Made by a program: the position numbers and the translations under genes. The notes beneath the pieces are model-generated. The model saw only the letters and a program-made list of their open reading frames with translations, was not told the DNA's origin and made no database searches. From contig CM055098.1 of assembly GCA_029204225.1 (NCBI GenBank), forward strand, positions 53,278,728 to 53,342,727: a stretch of 64,000 nucleotides of DNA. The letters are read 5' to 3'. This document shows positions 50,104 to 61,913 of this stretch, piece after piece (the stretch's first letter is position 1; each line of letters begins with the position of its first letter). Source of the DNA: Diphasiastrum complanatum (lineage: Eukaryota > Streptophyta > Lycopodiopsida > Lycopodiales > Lycopodiaceae).

Positions 50104-51008
50104 TGTGAAGAATAAAAAGCTATCCAACTTGCCTATAGGGGCTGATGAGAAAAATCATCTTGCTTGTGCATTTACAAGTTGTAAATATCATTCTCTAGTA
50201 TGTACAAACTCGAGCTACATGACATGCACAATGTCTAGATGGTCATATTTGATCTATATTCACTTTGTTCCATTGTATATATCAAAGGTATGTGAATTGA
50301 GCACATGACCTTGTAGATTAGGGCAATTTTGAGTTAGGTAGATCTAGATTTGATGACATGCATGAAACTAGATGACATGCAAAATCAGTTAGTGTCCATG
50401 CATGCACATGCAAGTCAGTATAAATGTTCTATACATGTCCAATTCATCTAGGGAAGTCACATGCAAGACATGCAAACACTATTTGACACATGCATGTAGT
50501 TTTGTAGGTTCATAGTTGAGAATTTGACATTTGGACAAAGTAGGTAGAAGTTAGGTGCAACTTCAACATGCAAGCTATTAGGTGTCAATATAGTAATAGT
50601 TAACACTTGATTAGGTGTAGGGAATGCATTGAATGCAAGGAGTACCACAAATTTTGGCTCTCCTATATATGTACATATCATTCTCATTCATATCTAATGA
50701 TGAATCAAGCTTTGGTAATGTCATAATGTCAAAATTGGATCTCATGCTATTTTGCTTGTTTTGATATTCTCTCTCTACTCAAGTAGAAGGCATTCTTCAT
50801 ACATGATTTTGGTTATGTATTCTCTCTATTTGTGAGGATTAGTTTTGCTTTGATCTGTAGCATTCTAGATTGTGCTCTAGCCTCAGATCTTGTGATAAAT
50901 TGCAAGATTGCTCTATAGGTGATCTGTGTGCCACCACAAAGCATGGTAAAGATCATTCACACATTTCTTGTGGATCCCCTCACATGTGAATTTGCTGGAT
51001 TTTTCACA
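50104..51008 (+). repeat. Right LTR of element D (905 bp)
   Basis: Aligns end to end with 45970-46893. It lacks a 21-bp ATGCAA-type segment and has CTCACATGTGAA where the left LTR has CACACGTGTGAA. Confidence 0.93.
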
Positions 51009-51060
51009 TTCAAACTTTCATCATGTTCTCTAAGGAAGAATTGTTGTCATTTTTCCTACA
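51009..51060 (+). repeat. TSD copy (51009-51013) and last 47 bp of the split copia B LTR
   Basis: TTCAA then ACTTTCATCATGTTCTC...TTTTTCCTACA, matching 37446-37492. This gives the B LTR a canonical CA end. Confidence 0.93.
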
Positions 51061-53822
51061 GAGCGAAATCGGGCTTACTGAGTGCCTCTTCGACAGTCTT
51101 CGGCTCCTGAACAAGGTAGGTTGTAGACTCATCGATATACCTAATAGGTGGTCTGCTAACTCTTGTCGATCTTCTGGGTGATAAAGAAAGTTGATCATTT
51201 CTATCACCTCCTCTTCCATCACCAGCTTCATCAGAAAAATGAAGAACATGTTCTTGTCATTACACAATGTTGGAATAGAGCATGCAGTCTCATAAGAGAA
51301 GCAACTCAGCTACTTTCTACGTTCCCTACCAAGATCTTACCAGACTACCAGAACCTTGCTAGCTAAAGATCTGACATGACCTTTGACAAAGTAGTCATCA
51401 ACATCAAGGAAGAAGTCGAAGTAGAGAGCACTATGATGACAAAATCAAATCTGACCAAGCTCTCTACAACAACAAAGACCAGTCGAAGAAGAAGGCTTAT
51501 CCTAAGAGGGAGTCGACAAGAAGGCAAGACCGACGTGAGTAGAAAGAGGAATATCAAGAAGAAAGGTGGAAAGCAAGGAGCAAGGCAGGCAGCAAGGCAA
51601 CAACAAAAAGACATGTAACAGATGCAGACGTGTTAGCCACACAGTGATGTTGGCTGAATCCAAAATTGTCACAAGAAGGGACATGCAGCCATGTATTGCT
51701 ATCAGAATCCAAGGAACAAGAAAACAAAAAGTAGAAAAGAGAGCTCCAACAGCACATTACATGTAGAGGAACCAGAATCCTCCAAGATGGCTGAAGAACG
51801 AACAAGAAAAAACTCAACTGCTTATTTGTGCACTGATGTATGTGCTACATCCTCAATCGACTTTCAAGAAGTCGTTCTTGATTCAAGTGCAACATCACAT
51901 TTTGCTACAACCAGATAGATTTTTGCTGACGTTCGACAATTTGATTACTCCAGATACATAATTTTTGGAGATGGATCAAGACATGCAGTGAGTGGAATTG
52001 GAGTACTATGGCTCAACACCAATGGCAAAGATCAAAGATTGGACGATGTCCAATATGTGCTTACATTGCAGAAGGATCTACTAGTTGCAAGGATAGCAGA
52101 TGCAGGCATGTGGGTGGTATTCACCAATGAAGCATGCAATGTAATTGATGCCAACACCAGGACACTAATCACTGCGGAAGACGTAAAGGCAACCTGTATC
52201 ATCTGAAGGTATGCCTACTGACAGAGTAGGCTCATCAAATCCATGAGTCGATGGATGTTCTATGGCATAGGAGACTGTGTCATATGAACCCAATGGCTTT
52301 GTACAAAGCAAGCCAGCATGTAGCAATCATAGGAGTTAGCATCAAACATGCAACTAGTTCGACATCCTGTGATGCATGCATCAAAGACAAGATGTCACAT
52401 ACGCCTTTCACCAAGAATTCCTTCAGAGCAACAGAGCTCTTGGAATTGGTACATTCCGCATCTGTGGACCCCTTGACGTACTCTCTTTGGGAGGATCAAG
52501 ATAGTACATCACTTTCAAGGATGATTTTAGTAAGTTTGTTGTTGTTTACTTCATCCACAACAAATCTGAAGCTCTTGATAGGTTCACAGAGTATGTGAAC
52601 TAGGCTGAGAAGTGGATAGAAAAGAAGGTCAAGCAGATAAGAACCGACAGAGGAGGAGAGTACGCCTCACAACCGTTTTGCCAACTTCTATACAAGTCGA
52701 CGAATCCTTCACAGGAAGATATCAGCCTACTCAAAGGCATCAAGCCACTATGGGCTGAAGTAGTAGCTACAACTGCCTACGTACAGAACGAGACAGCCAA
52801 ATCATGCATTTCTCACACTACTCTACATGAAGTGTGATGGAATAACAAGCCTAATCTGGCCCATGTACGTGTCTTTGGATGTGTTGCATATGCACACAAA
52901 CCTGACAAGCTTTGAAAGAAGCTGGATGAAAAAGTCGAGCAGGGATACCTTGTAGGATATTATATTCATTCATCATACTACATGATCTATATGCCAGAGA
53001 CCAATCAGGTAAAGACTGTCAGAGATGTCAGATTCGATGAAGCAAGAACAATGGCTAACAAAGATCCAATTGGCTACAAAGTTCTTGGCAAGCACTACAA
53101 CCTACCGACATTGACAGAGGAAGTGGACCCTAAGCATCTAGATGCAGATGTTCGAATTTCAGATGGACTGAGTGATAGTTCAGATGACAAACAACCCGAC
53201 ATGCAGCCTGTACCCATGACACCTGTTACACACAACAACTCTACAGTCAACAAAGGCAGGACAAACGACAAAGGCAAAGCCATCGACAAGAGATAGAAGA
53301 GCACCAGTCACATTTGTGCCTGACAGCTCAACTTCGACAGCTGAAGAGTTTTGTGAATTTGAGGTAAATCACAAACGTACGAAGAAGCCATCAATAGTCC
53401 CGAGAAGGACAAATGGATAAAGGCAATGGAAGAAGAAATGAGCTCCATGCAAGCAAACAAGGTCTGGACTCTTGAACCAGTACTAGCTGAGAGAAAGACT
53501 GTCAAGTGTAAATGGATCTACAAATACAAATATGGAACCAGATGGCAATGTATCGAGATACAAAGTCAGGCTTGTTGCTAAAGGTTTCTCACAGAAGTAT
53601 GGCATCGACTATACTGAAACCTTCTCTCTTGCAATAAAACATACATCAATATGCATATTGTTTGCTTATGTAGCAGCCTACAATTTGAAGATCCATATTG
53701 TAGACGAGAATATAGCCTTTCTGCATAGTGATCTGAAGGAAGAAGTCTATATGCACCAGCCACCATCAGATGCAGATAAGACACAAAAAAAAAAAGCATA
53801 TACAGAGTGTGTGTGGAAGTAG
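51061..53822 (+). pseudogene. Copia element E: gag to partial RT
   Basis: Begins abruptly inside gag (EIGLTECLFDSLRLLN) with no primer-binding site. Recognisable in order: a Lys/Arg-rich gag end with a decayed knuckle (51600-51720), protease VVLDSSATSHF near 51870 (DSG changed to DSS), pre-integrase LWHRRLCHMN near 52262, integrase core scraps (TDRGGEY near 52650), the post-integrase region 52982-53296, RT N-part (KWIYKYK near 53512) and RYKVRLVAKGFSQKYGIDYTET from 53553. It ends in RT near 53800. The RT catalytic box and RNase H are absent. Related to, but distinct from, family B. Confidence 0.87.
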
Positions 53823-54130
53823 TGGATGAGTGTTAGTCATGCATTAGCAGACACACATCACCACACTCATACTTACATAGAATTAGCAGTAGTTAGTTTC
53901 TATTCGTGAGAGAGAATACCTCTCTTGTGCCAATGCGTTGATCTGGTTGAATAGACAGCGCTCAAAAGGATCATTGATGTATACTTGATTTTTGGTAATA
54001 TAGACAAGTAACAGTTCTTCTGCTCAATATATGCAATCTCTGAATGTTGTGACACTTGCTTGATGCATATGTAGATATACTTCCATTGTTGTTTGACATT
54101 ATCTACTATTCATAAATTAGTATCAGATCA
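53804..54130 (+). repeat. Possible LTR with decayed primer-binding site
   Basis: From TGTGTGTGGAAGTAG (about 53806) to a TAGTATCAGATC at 54118, which resembles TGGTATCAGAGC. No second copy is in the window, so this is a suggestion only. Confidence 0.35.
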
Positions 54131-54595
54131 ACAGTAGCTATCTGTCGTTCGGAGAATGTCTGATTGTGTAATGAAGCAGTAGCTTCCTCAAACAAATCGG
54201 CTCCATTTGAGCTCATATCAGATAATCACGACTAGCTCCGACTTCGAAGTGCTCAAAGTCTCCGACTTCTTCGAATTCCAAGATCCACAACAGTGGTGTC
54301 AGAGTGGCTTGGTGGTCCAAAGTCATCAAAGTCGTCCCTAGAGATTCACAATAGTACTAAAAGTACAACACCTGGTGAAGCCAAAATGTCATTTTTGATC
54401 ATTTTTCTACATCAAGCAAGCTAGTTTCATTTTGCATTTTTTTAATAGAATTGGTTAAGCTCAAAATTTAATAATATCTTGTTGAGAATTCATTTGTTGA
54501 TCATTCTCAGGTCTCTAGATAGTGGGATAGCTAGATCTTGCATCCTTTCTCTCGTGTATCCATTCTTTTAGAATCAATCTCTTGTTTAGAGGAAG
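54131..54595 (+). other. Leader region between the possible LTR and copia C gag
   Basis: Non-coding. A second primer-binding-like TGGTGTCAGAGTGGC lies at 54294-54308, a candidate for element C, whose 5' LTR is otherwise not recognisable. Confidence 0.4.
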
Positions 54596-56436
54596 ATGAC
54601 ATCAATGAATGCTTACCTTTTGGATAGTGATAGATTGAACAAATTAAACTATTCCATATGGAAATTAAGAATGGAATCAATCCTTGTAATGCAAGATTTG
54701 ATGGACATAGTGAGTGGTGAGGAGGATGATCTCATCCACTCTCAAGAATCCTAAACCCTAAACTAGCCCTCCATTGTATCAAAATGAATGTAGCCAATGA
54801 ACTCCTAAAGGAAGTAGGAGAGTGTTCCTCGGCCCAAGAGGCTTGGGAATCCCTTCAAAAAGTGTATGAGTCAAAGAACACTACAAGGTTGCTTGCTTTG
54901 AAACATCAAATTTCTCAAAGCTACCAAAAGAAGGGAGAGAGTGCTTATTCATATGTTCTAAGGGTCAAGGATTTCAACAAGGAGCTTCCCTTTATTGGAG
55001 AATCCATAAAGGAGTAAGAGCTTGTACAACTAATCTTAAATGGCCTTTGTGTATATTTTTCTAACTTGGTGCAAGGATACTCTATAATGAGCAAGTTGCC
55101 ATCACTTGAAGACCTCCAAGGAGTCCTCATGGCCGAGGAGAATAGGAGACAACACTTCAATGCAAGGATGGATAGGCCTTCTATCCATGATGGAGATGAT
55201 CAAGCACTCTTCATCAAGAGCAAGGGAAAGACCAAGAGCAAGGGAGATACATTCAAGAAGAACCAAGCAAGGAATGAAAATCAAGATGGATCTTCAAGTT
55301 CAACTCCAAGCAAGACCAAGAAGGACAAGTCCAAGATTAAGTGCTACTATTGTAGCAAGATGGAGCACTATGCCTCGGAATGCTTCAAGAAGAAGCAAGC
55401 ACAAGGGCAAGCAAATATTAGCCAAGAGGAGGAGGAGAGTCCACAAGAAGACTCGCTAATGATGTCAAGATTCTCTTCATCAAGTTTCAAAGGGGAAGAT
55501 CCAAGGTGGATAGATAATGGGGCAAGTTCTCACATGACAAGCAAGAGGGAGTATTTTTCAAACCTGTTGTCTTATGAAGGGCCTATCAAGTCTATTTTTA
55601 CAGAAAATGATGATGTTTGTAAGATAGGAGTAGGTTCCATCTCTTTGTGCTTAGGATCCTAAAAAAGGGTCAATGTTGATGGAGCTTTGTACATTCCTAG
55701 CATCACTAAGAATCTACTTAGTGTTGGGCAAATGGTTGATAATGGCTTTTGTGTGGAATTCACTTCAAATGATTGTTATATAAAGAAGAAAGGCAAAGTT
55801 ATTGCTAAAGGCACTAGACTTGGAAAGCTTTACAAGTTAGATGCTTTTGTTGACACCAATGTTGTGATGCTAGTCGAGGGGGACAAGTTGTCAAGTTTTT
55901 ATCTTTGGCACAAAAGGTTTGGACACATCAATCAAAGTTCAATGGAGGAGCTTGCCTTATCACTTCCAAGGTCCTTAGCTAAGGAGGAAAAGGTTTGTGA
56001 AGCATGTGCACTATCCAAGGCACATAAGAAGGCTTTTTCAAGTTCTAAGGCTCCAAAACATCTCATCCTCTTGAGCTAATTCATTCAGATGTTCACTTTT
56101 CTAGCACTAACTCAAATGGTGGAGCTTCGATGTTTGTCAGAGATGACTTTTCAAGATATTGTTGGGTTTTCCTTCTGTCTCCCAAGGCTCAAGTATACAA
56201 AACTTTTGTCAAATTCAAGACTTTTGTTGAGAAAATTCATAATCAAAACGTAAAGATCTTTAGAAGTGATAATGGAGGAGAGTACATCTCCAATAAGTTT
56301 AAAGATCTTTGTGAGGAAGAGGTAATCAAGAAGGATATATCTTGTCTCCACACACCCCAAAAAAAATGGGGTGGCCAAGAGGAAAATAGAACACTATGTG
56401 AATGTTCTAAAGCCTTGAGATTAGATGCATGCTTGC
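54596..56436 (+). pseudogene. Copia element C, 5' half: gag, protease, integrase
   Basis: MTSMNAYLLDSDRLNKLNYS opens a Gag closely matching the intact element inserted into it, with a stop at about codon 53, a later stop near 55016, and frameshifts. The knuckle reads CYYCSKMEHYASEC (conserved Gly changed to Glu), the protease site DNG instead of DSG. The pre-integrase (LWHKRFGHINQ near 55906) and integrase core (RSDNGGEY near 56262) are present with a shift near 56076. The frame is cut in ...RLDACL by the insertion at 56437 and resumes at 62602. Confidence 0.92.
56432..56436 (+). repeat. Target-site duplication CTTGC, left
   Basis: CTTGC is repeated at 62597-62601, immediately outside the right LTR. 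Removing one copy and the insert rejoins the integrase frame of element C. Confidence 0.97.
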
Positions 56437-57119
56437 TGTAAAAATTACAGCAAATAAGGATCCTAAAACACTTGAAATGATGAGGGAAACAATAGATTAT
56501 GATTTCATAAGATTAGCACAAGTTGAACCATCAAAATCCATCAAAAATCTATGCTTGAACCTCACTAAAATGGCCCAAATCCTTGAAGAAGGCTTCACAC
56601 GTGTGAAAGTACGGCCTCCCACAGTCTGAGTACTGTACACCAGACCTACATTCAATCCTATAATCATTAGTAATCACAAGTACTCAAACAATTATGAACA
56701 TAGAGAGCAATTGCACCATTATGAGAGAAAAAACATGAAATTGCTTGATTGATTTTGGTGAGATATCATCACCTATATATACATGATCCATCACAGTTTT
56801 GGGCAGGTATGAGTAGCCCTAAACCTATCCCTAATGCTAATTTTGGTGGATCTTTCATCCCTACCAAGTTAGGGTTGGAATCTTGGAGATCCCTCAACAA
56901 TGCAAAAATTACCAAAAATAGCTCCTATTTTTTCTCCCTTGTATCTAAGCATAATTTGGACTCATTCCAAAGGTTCTAACACTTAGGTCTACTTGAGAAC
57001 ATCCTTATGAATGGAATCCTATGCTATTTGGCACGTGTGACAAGCCACATCATGACCATCTAACTATTTACAAGTCATATGACCAAAACTAGTCAAGCTA
57101 GAATTGTGAATTTTTAACA
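56437..57119 (-). repeat. 3' LTR of the young copia element (683 bp)
   Basis: On the minus strand TGTTAAAAATTC...GTAATTTTTACA, with 5'-TGTTAAAAATT/AATTTTTACA-3' near-inverted ends. A TATATATAGG box lies at 56782-56773 (minus) and the perfect palindrome TTCACACGTGTGAA at 56594-56607. A 76-codon plus-strand frame inside each LTR is antisense and not a gene. Confidence 0.97.
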
Positions 57120-57133
57120 CTCCTCCTCACTAT

Positions 57134-60100
57134 CTAGCTTGGTTCAATCATTGCTTTACTAATCACTCCAAGTGATGATCTGAACTTCATAAAAGGTGTC
57201 TTTTGAAGTGGTTTAGTAAGTAGATCAGCTACACATTCATTGCTTGGAACATGCTCCAAAGCAATCTCCTTGGCTTGCACCATTTCTCTCACAAAGTGAT
57301 GGCATATCTCAATGTGCTTAGATCTTGCATGGAAGATTGGGTTAGATGCAAGGTGTTGGGCTGATATATTGTCATTGTAGATGATTGGTGCCTCCTCTGA
57401 ATCCATGATCTTTAGTTCCACCAATAATCTCTTGATCCAAAGTACCTCCTTTGTAGTGGTTGTCAAAGCTTTGTACTCGGCCTCGGTTGAAGATAGAGAT
57501 ATAGTTTCTTGCTTTTTTGAAAGCCATGAAACCACACCTTCTCCTATGAAATTTGAATAGGCACTTGTTGATTTCCTATCCCTCTTGTCCCCTGCAAAAT
57601 CTGAATCACTAAATGCATGAAGGTTAATCACATCTCCTCTATATAGAATCCCAAAATCCAATGTACCTGAGATGTATCTTAGAATCCTCTTAGCCTTTTT
57701 CCAATGGATATTCAATGGCTTTTGCATGGATTGGCTCAACCTACATACACTAAAGCTAAGATCTGGTCTAGTTATAGTGATCCACATTAAGGAACCTATA
57801 AGTTGCCTAAACAAAGTGATGTCCATGAAGGATCTTTCATCATCTTCATTTGGCACTTTTACATCTTGCTCCATTGGTGTGTCAACACTTTTGCATACTT
57901 CCATCTTAAACTTCTTCAAAAGACTTTGAGCATAGTTTACTTGACTTATAAAGATAAAATCAGACCCTCTAAGTACTTCTATGCCTAAGATGAAGTGAAG
58001 ACACCCTAGATCTACCATCTTGAACTCTAAGGATAGATCTATCTTGATTTTTTCAATACCATCAACACTATTTCCACTAATGATGATGTCATCTACATAA
58101 ATGAGTAAAAGTACAATACCAACATCATCAAACTTAATGTAAAGAGTGGGATCATATTCACTTTTAACAAAAGAAAGTGAAATAAGATAGCAATGTAGTC
58201 TTGAATTCCAAGATCTCGAGGCTTGCTTCAAGCCATAGATGCTTCTTTGGAGATGGCATACTTTGTTCTCCATTCCATGCTTGATGAACCCTTGTGGCTG
58301 CTCCATATAGATATCCTCTTCCAAAAAACCATTCAAGAAAGCATTAGAGACATCCATTTGACATAGAATCCATACAAAATGTGATGCAAGTGCAATGATT
58401 AGTCTTATTGTGACCATCTTGGCCACGGGTGCAAAATTTTCCTCATAGTGTATCCCTCTCTCTTGAGCATAGCCTTTTGCAACTAATCTTGCTTTATGTT
58501 TGTTAACACTCCCATTTGCATTCAACTTAAGCTTGAAGACCCACTTGCATCCTATTACATTCCTTTGAGGTCTCTCAACAAGCAACCAAGTTTCATTCTC
58601 AATCAAGGCATCATACTCATCCAACATAGCTTTATACCATTCTTTGGAGTGCAATGCATCTTCAACATTAGATGGTTCTTTGAAACTAGATAAAGCATAA
58701 GAAGTGGATGAGATACCCTCAACTTGCTGTCCTTTGCCTTGATATGTGAGCCTTGATGGCTCCACTTTTGCCCTTGAAGATCTCCTTGGTGTGATAGGTG
58801 GGTTTGGTGCTTGCTCCTCCATGAGCTCCTCCTCAAAACCAAGATCTTGATCCTCGGCCATCTTCTTCTTGATTGTTGGAGCACTTGAGCCTTCTTCAAG
58901 CATATGCATATGATGTTCATCAAAGATGACATCCCTTGAAACAACAAATTTGTTCAAGGATGGGAGATAGACTTTGTAGCCCTTGCTTGAGCTTGCATAT
59001 CCAAGCATGATCCCTCTTGTGGAAGATGGATCCTCCTTGGTTCTTGTTTCCAATGGCACATGCACATAACATATACACCCAAAAACTTTCAAGTGATTAA
59101 GATTGGGTTTCTTTCCATACAACATCTCATAAGGAGTTTTGCCTTCAATTGCTTTGCAAGACACCCTATTCATCAAGTAGTTTGCACATACAAGAGACTC
59201 ACCCCAAAAGGATTTGGGCAAACAAGCATCTAATCTTAAAGCCTTAGAACATTCACATAATGTTCTATTCCTTCTTTCAGCAACTCCATTTTGTTGAGGA
59301 GTGTAAGGACAAGAAGTCTCTTTCTTGATCCCTTCCTCCTCACAAAAGGCCTTGAACTCATTGGAGATGAATTCTCCACCATTGTCACTTCTAAGAATCT
59401 TGATGCTATGATTATGATGCTTTTCCACAAACAACTTGAACTTTACAAAAGTATCAAATACTTGAGACTTGAAGGAAAGTAAGAACACCCAACAATATCT
59501 TGAGTAGTCATCAATGAAGGTTAAAAACATGGATGAACCTCCATTAGATTTGGTGCTAGCAATGTGCACATCCGAGTGTATGAGTTCAAGAGGATGAGAT
59601 GACTTTGTGATGGAGTTAGGAAACACCTTCTTATGTGCCTTGGATAAGGCACAAGCTTCACAAACCTTGTCTTCCTTCCCAATAGACCTTGGTAGGCCTA
59701 AAGCATACTCCTCCTTGATCATAGCCTCCATGGAACCTGAGTTGACATGTCCAAGTCTTTTGTGCCATAAAGTAAAGGTAGATATCTTGCTCTTCTCGGC
59801 CAACATGACAACATTAGTATCCACAAATGCATCCATCTTATAAAGTTTGCCAAGTCTAGTGCCCTTAGCCACTATCTTATCCTTCTTCTTGATGAAACAT
59901 TCATTTGAAGCAAAGTCAACATTGAAACCATTGTCTACCATTTGGCCAACACTTAGTAGATTCTTTGTTATTGTAGGAATGTACAAAACACCTTCTATGT
60001 TGATCTTTTTGGAAGATCCTAAGCAAAGGGGAATGCTACCAACTCCTTCAATCTTACAAGCTTCATCATTTGCTGTATAGATAGACTTTATAGGTCCATC

Positions 60101-61102
60101 ATAAGATAAGAGAGAAGAGAAAAACTCCCTTTTACTAGTCATGTGTGAACTAGCACCCGAGTCAATCCACCAAGGATCTTCTCCTTTGAAACTTGTTGAA
60201 GAAAATATGGACATCATGAGAGAGTCCTCATGTGAACTCTCCTCCTCCTCCTCTTTGCTCATGTTGGCTTGGCTTTGATCTTGCTTCCTCTTGAAGCATT
60301 CCGAGGCATAATGCCCCATCTTGCTACAATAGTAGCACTTCACCTTTGATTTGTCCTTCTTGACTTTGGTGGTTGATGGAGATGCCTTTGGGGGTCCTTC
60401 TTGATCCTCAAGCTTTGTAGACTTCTTGAATGTTGATCCTTTGCCTTTGGACTTGCCTTTGCCTTTGGTGAAGAGAGCTTGGTCATCTCCACCTTGGATG
60501 GAAAGCCTATCCATCCTCTCTTGCATTTGGCTCCTTCTTGATTCCTCGGCCATGAGTGTGCCTTGGAGTTCTTCAAGTATGGGTAGCTTACCCATAATTG
60601 CATATCCCTGAACCAAATTGTCAAATTCAAAGCTTAGTCCATTCAATATGAGTTGAACAAGCTCTTCATCCTTGATAGGGTCACCTATAAAGGCTAGCTC
60701 TTTGTTCAATTCCTTTACTCTTAGGACAAAAGTATGTGCACTCTCTCCTTTCTTTTGATAGCTTCTATAGATTTGATTCTTCAAAGCTAAAATTCTAGTT
60801 TGGTTCTTGGATTCATAGACCTTTTGCAAAGTCTCCCAAGCATTTTGAGCTGAAGTGCAATCTCCTACCTCTCTTAAGAGTTCATTTGCAACATTCATTT
60901 TTATGCAATGTAGTGCAACATTGCACCTCTTGATGTATTTGGCTTTTTCTTGAGGATGAATAGGTTCACCCTCCTTACCATTTACAATTTCCATCAGATC
61001 TTGCATGATCATGATAGATTCCATTCTAACTTTCCATATGGAATAGTTAGTTTTGTTGAGCCTTTCATTAGTATCCAAAAGATATGCATTTATAGATGCC
61101 AT
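57134..61102 (-). CDS. Intact copia Gag-Pol polyprotein, 1322 aa
   Basis: Single frame encoding all retrotransposition proteins. Gag 1 to about 250 (UBN2-like); CCHC zinc knuckle CYYCSKMGHYASEC 256-269; protease with catalytic DSG at 314-316; pre-integrase and integrase zinc finger (H447/H452 region, C481/C484); integrase core D510, D574 and E609 (HSDVH, RSDNGGE, NGVAERRN); RT from about 840, with YVDD at 1002-1005; RNase H about 1160-1300 (D1166, E1208, ADLLTKPLQ near 1292). This is the normal copia order and length. No stop, shift or damaged catalytic residue is seen. The start MASINAYLLD was chosen because it matches the Gag start of the decayed relative at 54596. Expression would be from the LTR TATA box, as a cytoplasmic particle. 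Confidence 0.96.
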   Translation of the reverse strand: MASINAYLLDTNERLNKTNYSIWKVRMESIMIMQDLMEIVNGKEGEPIHPQEKAKYIKRCNVALHCIKMNVANELLREVGDCTSAQNAWETLQKVYESKNQTRILALKNQIYRSYQKKGESAHTFVLRVKELNKELAFIGDPIKDEELVQLILNGLSFEFDNLVQGYAIMGKLPILEELQGTLMAEESRRSQMQERMDRLSIQGGDDQALFTKGKGKSKGKGSTFKKSTKLEDQEGPPKASPSTTKVKKDKSKVKCYYCSKMGHYASECFKRKQDQSQANMSKEEEEESSHEDSLMMSIFSSTSFKGEDPWWIDSGASSHMTSKREFFSSLLSYDGPIKSIYTANDEACKIEGVGSIPLCLGSSKKINIEGVLYIPTITKNLLSVGQMVDNGFNVDFASNECFIKKKDKIVAKGTRLGKLYKMDAFVDTNVVMLAEKSKISTFTLWHKRLGHVNSGSMEAMIKEEYALGLPRSIGKEDKVCEACALSKAHKKVFPNSITKSSHPLELIHSDVHIASTKSNGGSSMFLTFIDDYSRYCWVFLLSFKSQVFDTFVKFKLFVEKHHNHSIKILRSDNGGEFISNEFKAFCEEEGIKKETSCPYTPQQNGVAERRNRTLCECSKALRLDACLPKSFWGESLVCANYLMNRVSCKAIEGKTPYEMLYGKKPNLNHLKVFGCICYVHVPLETRTKEDPSSTRGIMLGYASSSKGYKVYLPSLNKFVVSRDVIFDEHHMHMLEEGSSAPTIKKKMAEDQDLGFEEELMEEQAPNPPITPRRSSRAKVEPSRLTYQGKGQQVEGISSTSYALSSFKEPSNVEDALHSKEWYKAMLDEYDALIENETWLLVERPQRNVIGCKWVFKLKLNANGSVNKHKARLVAKGYAQERGIHYEENFAPVAKMVTIRLIIALASHFVWILCQMDVSNAFLNGFLEEDIYMEQPQGFIKHGMENKVCHLQRSIYGLKQASRSWNSRLHCYLISLSFVKSEYDPTLYIKFDDVGIVLLLIYVDDIIISGNSVDGIEKIKIDLSLEFKMVDLGCLHFILGIEVLRGSDFIFISQVNYAQSLLKKFKMEVCKSVDTPMEQDVKVPNEDDERSFMDITLFRQLIGSLMWITITRPDLSFSVCRLSQSMQKPLNIHWKKAKRILRYISGTLDFGILYRGDVINLHAFSDSDFAGDKRDRKSTSAYSNFIGEGVVSWLSKKQETISLSSTEAEYKALTTTTKEVLWIKRLLVELKIMDSEEAPIIYNDNISAQHLASNPIFHARSKHIEICHHFVREMVQAKEIALEHVPSNECVADLLTKPLQKTPFMKFRSSLGVISKAMIEPS

Positions 61103-61900
61103 CTAGTCTTCTAATCAAGGACTTGACACAAATGAAGGTTACTTCTATTGATTTGATTGAAGGTCTACCTTATCCCACTTCTTAGGGACCTGAAAAGATC
61201 AGTAATAGACTTCCTATAAAGATCTAATAATGATCTCTAACAAAATCAAATCATAGAATACTAGAAACAATGCACTTGCTTGATTGAAGTAGACAATACT
61301 AGTAGAATTGCCCCTCTTTCTATAAAGAACATTAAAGCTTCCAAATGATCTGATCAAGAGTGAATTTCAGCAACCTAATATACTTCCAAAATCACTTGTA
61401 AAAGATCTAAATGGAACTTAATGAGGATGCAACACAATCTACTATCCAATCACAAGCAAAAAATGATCAAAATTGATGAAAAATTGATCTAATTTGGTGC
61501 ATAAGTCAAGCAATGGTTGGACTGAACCTAAATCACTTTAGGAGGTGCCTACTACACCTTAGAAAATCCTTGAAGAGTCCCCAAAACTCTGATCTTCCCT
61601 CTCCTTGAATGCTAGAAAGCATCCTCTATGAAATCACCTCCAAAACTCGCTTAGAAATCAATGCTTGGAGCAAGCAAAACTTGCTATCTTGGTAATGTGA
61701 ATTGAATTCAACTTTGCCTCTGGTTTTAGACACCTAAACACCTGCAAATGAAGTCACACAACACCAATCTCCAATGTATTTGACTCACTTTGAGTTCTAG
61801 AATCAATACTAGATGCTAAGATCCAATCTACACAAGATTTAGATCAAAAATTGTGATCAAATTGAATGAAAACCAAGGATTTAGCTCATTTCAGCCTTTA
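61103..61900 (-). other. Untranslated leader of the young copia element
   Basis: About 800 bp between the primer-binding site and the Gag start. No long frame on the minus strand. This is where packaging signals would be expected. Confidence 0.8.
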
Positions 61901-61913
61901 GGCTCTGATACCA
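61901..61913 (-). other. Primer-binding site of the young copia element
   Basis: Minus strand TGGTATCAGAGCC abuts the LTR end without a spacer and is complementary to the initiator tRNA-Met 3' end. Confidence 0.95.

Larger units (their letters stand above)
45970..51008 (+). mobile_element. Non-autonomous Ty1/copia element D
   Basis: 5,039 bp with 5-bp TSD TTCAA, LTRs 45970-46893 and 50104-51008 (TGTGAAGAATAA...TTTTTCACA), primer-binding-like TGATATCAAAGCC at 46894-46906 and a purine tract TAGGAGAAG before the right LTR. The LTRs differ at about 25 of some 900 positions plus small indels (21 and 4 bp). The interior codes for a broken Gag and shredded pieces of protease and integrase. I found no RT or RNase H, so movement would have depended on a relative's proteins. 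Confidence 0.93.
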
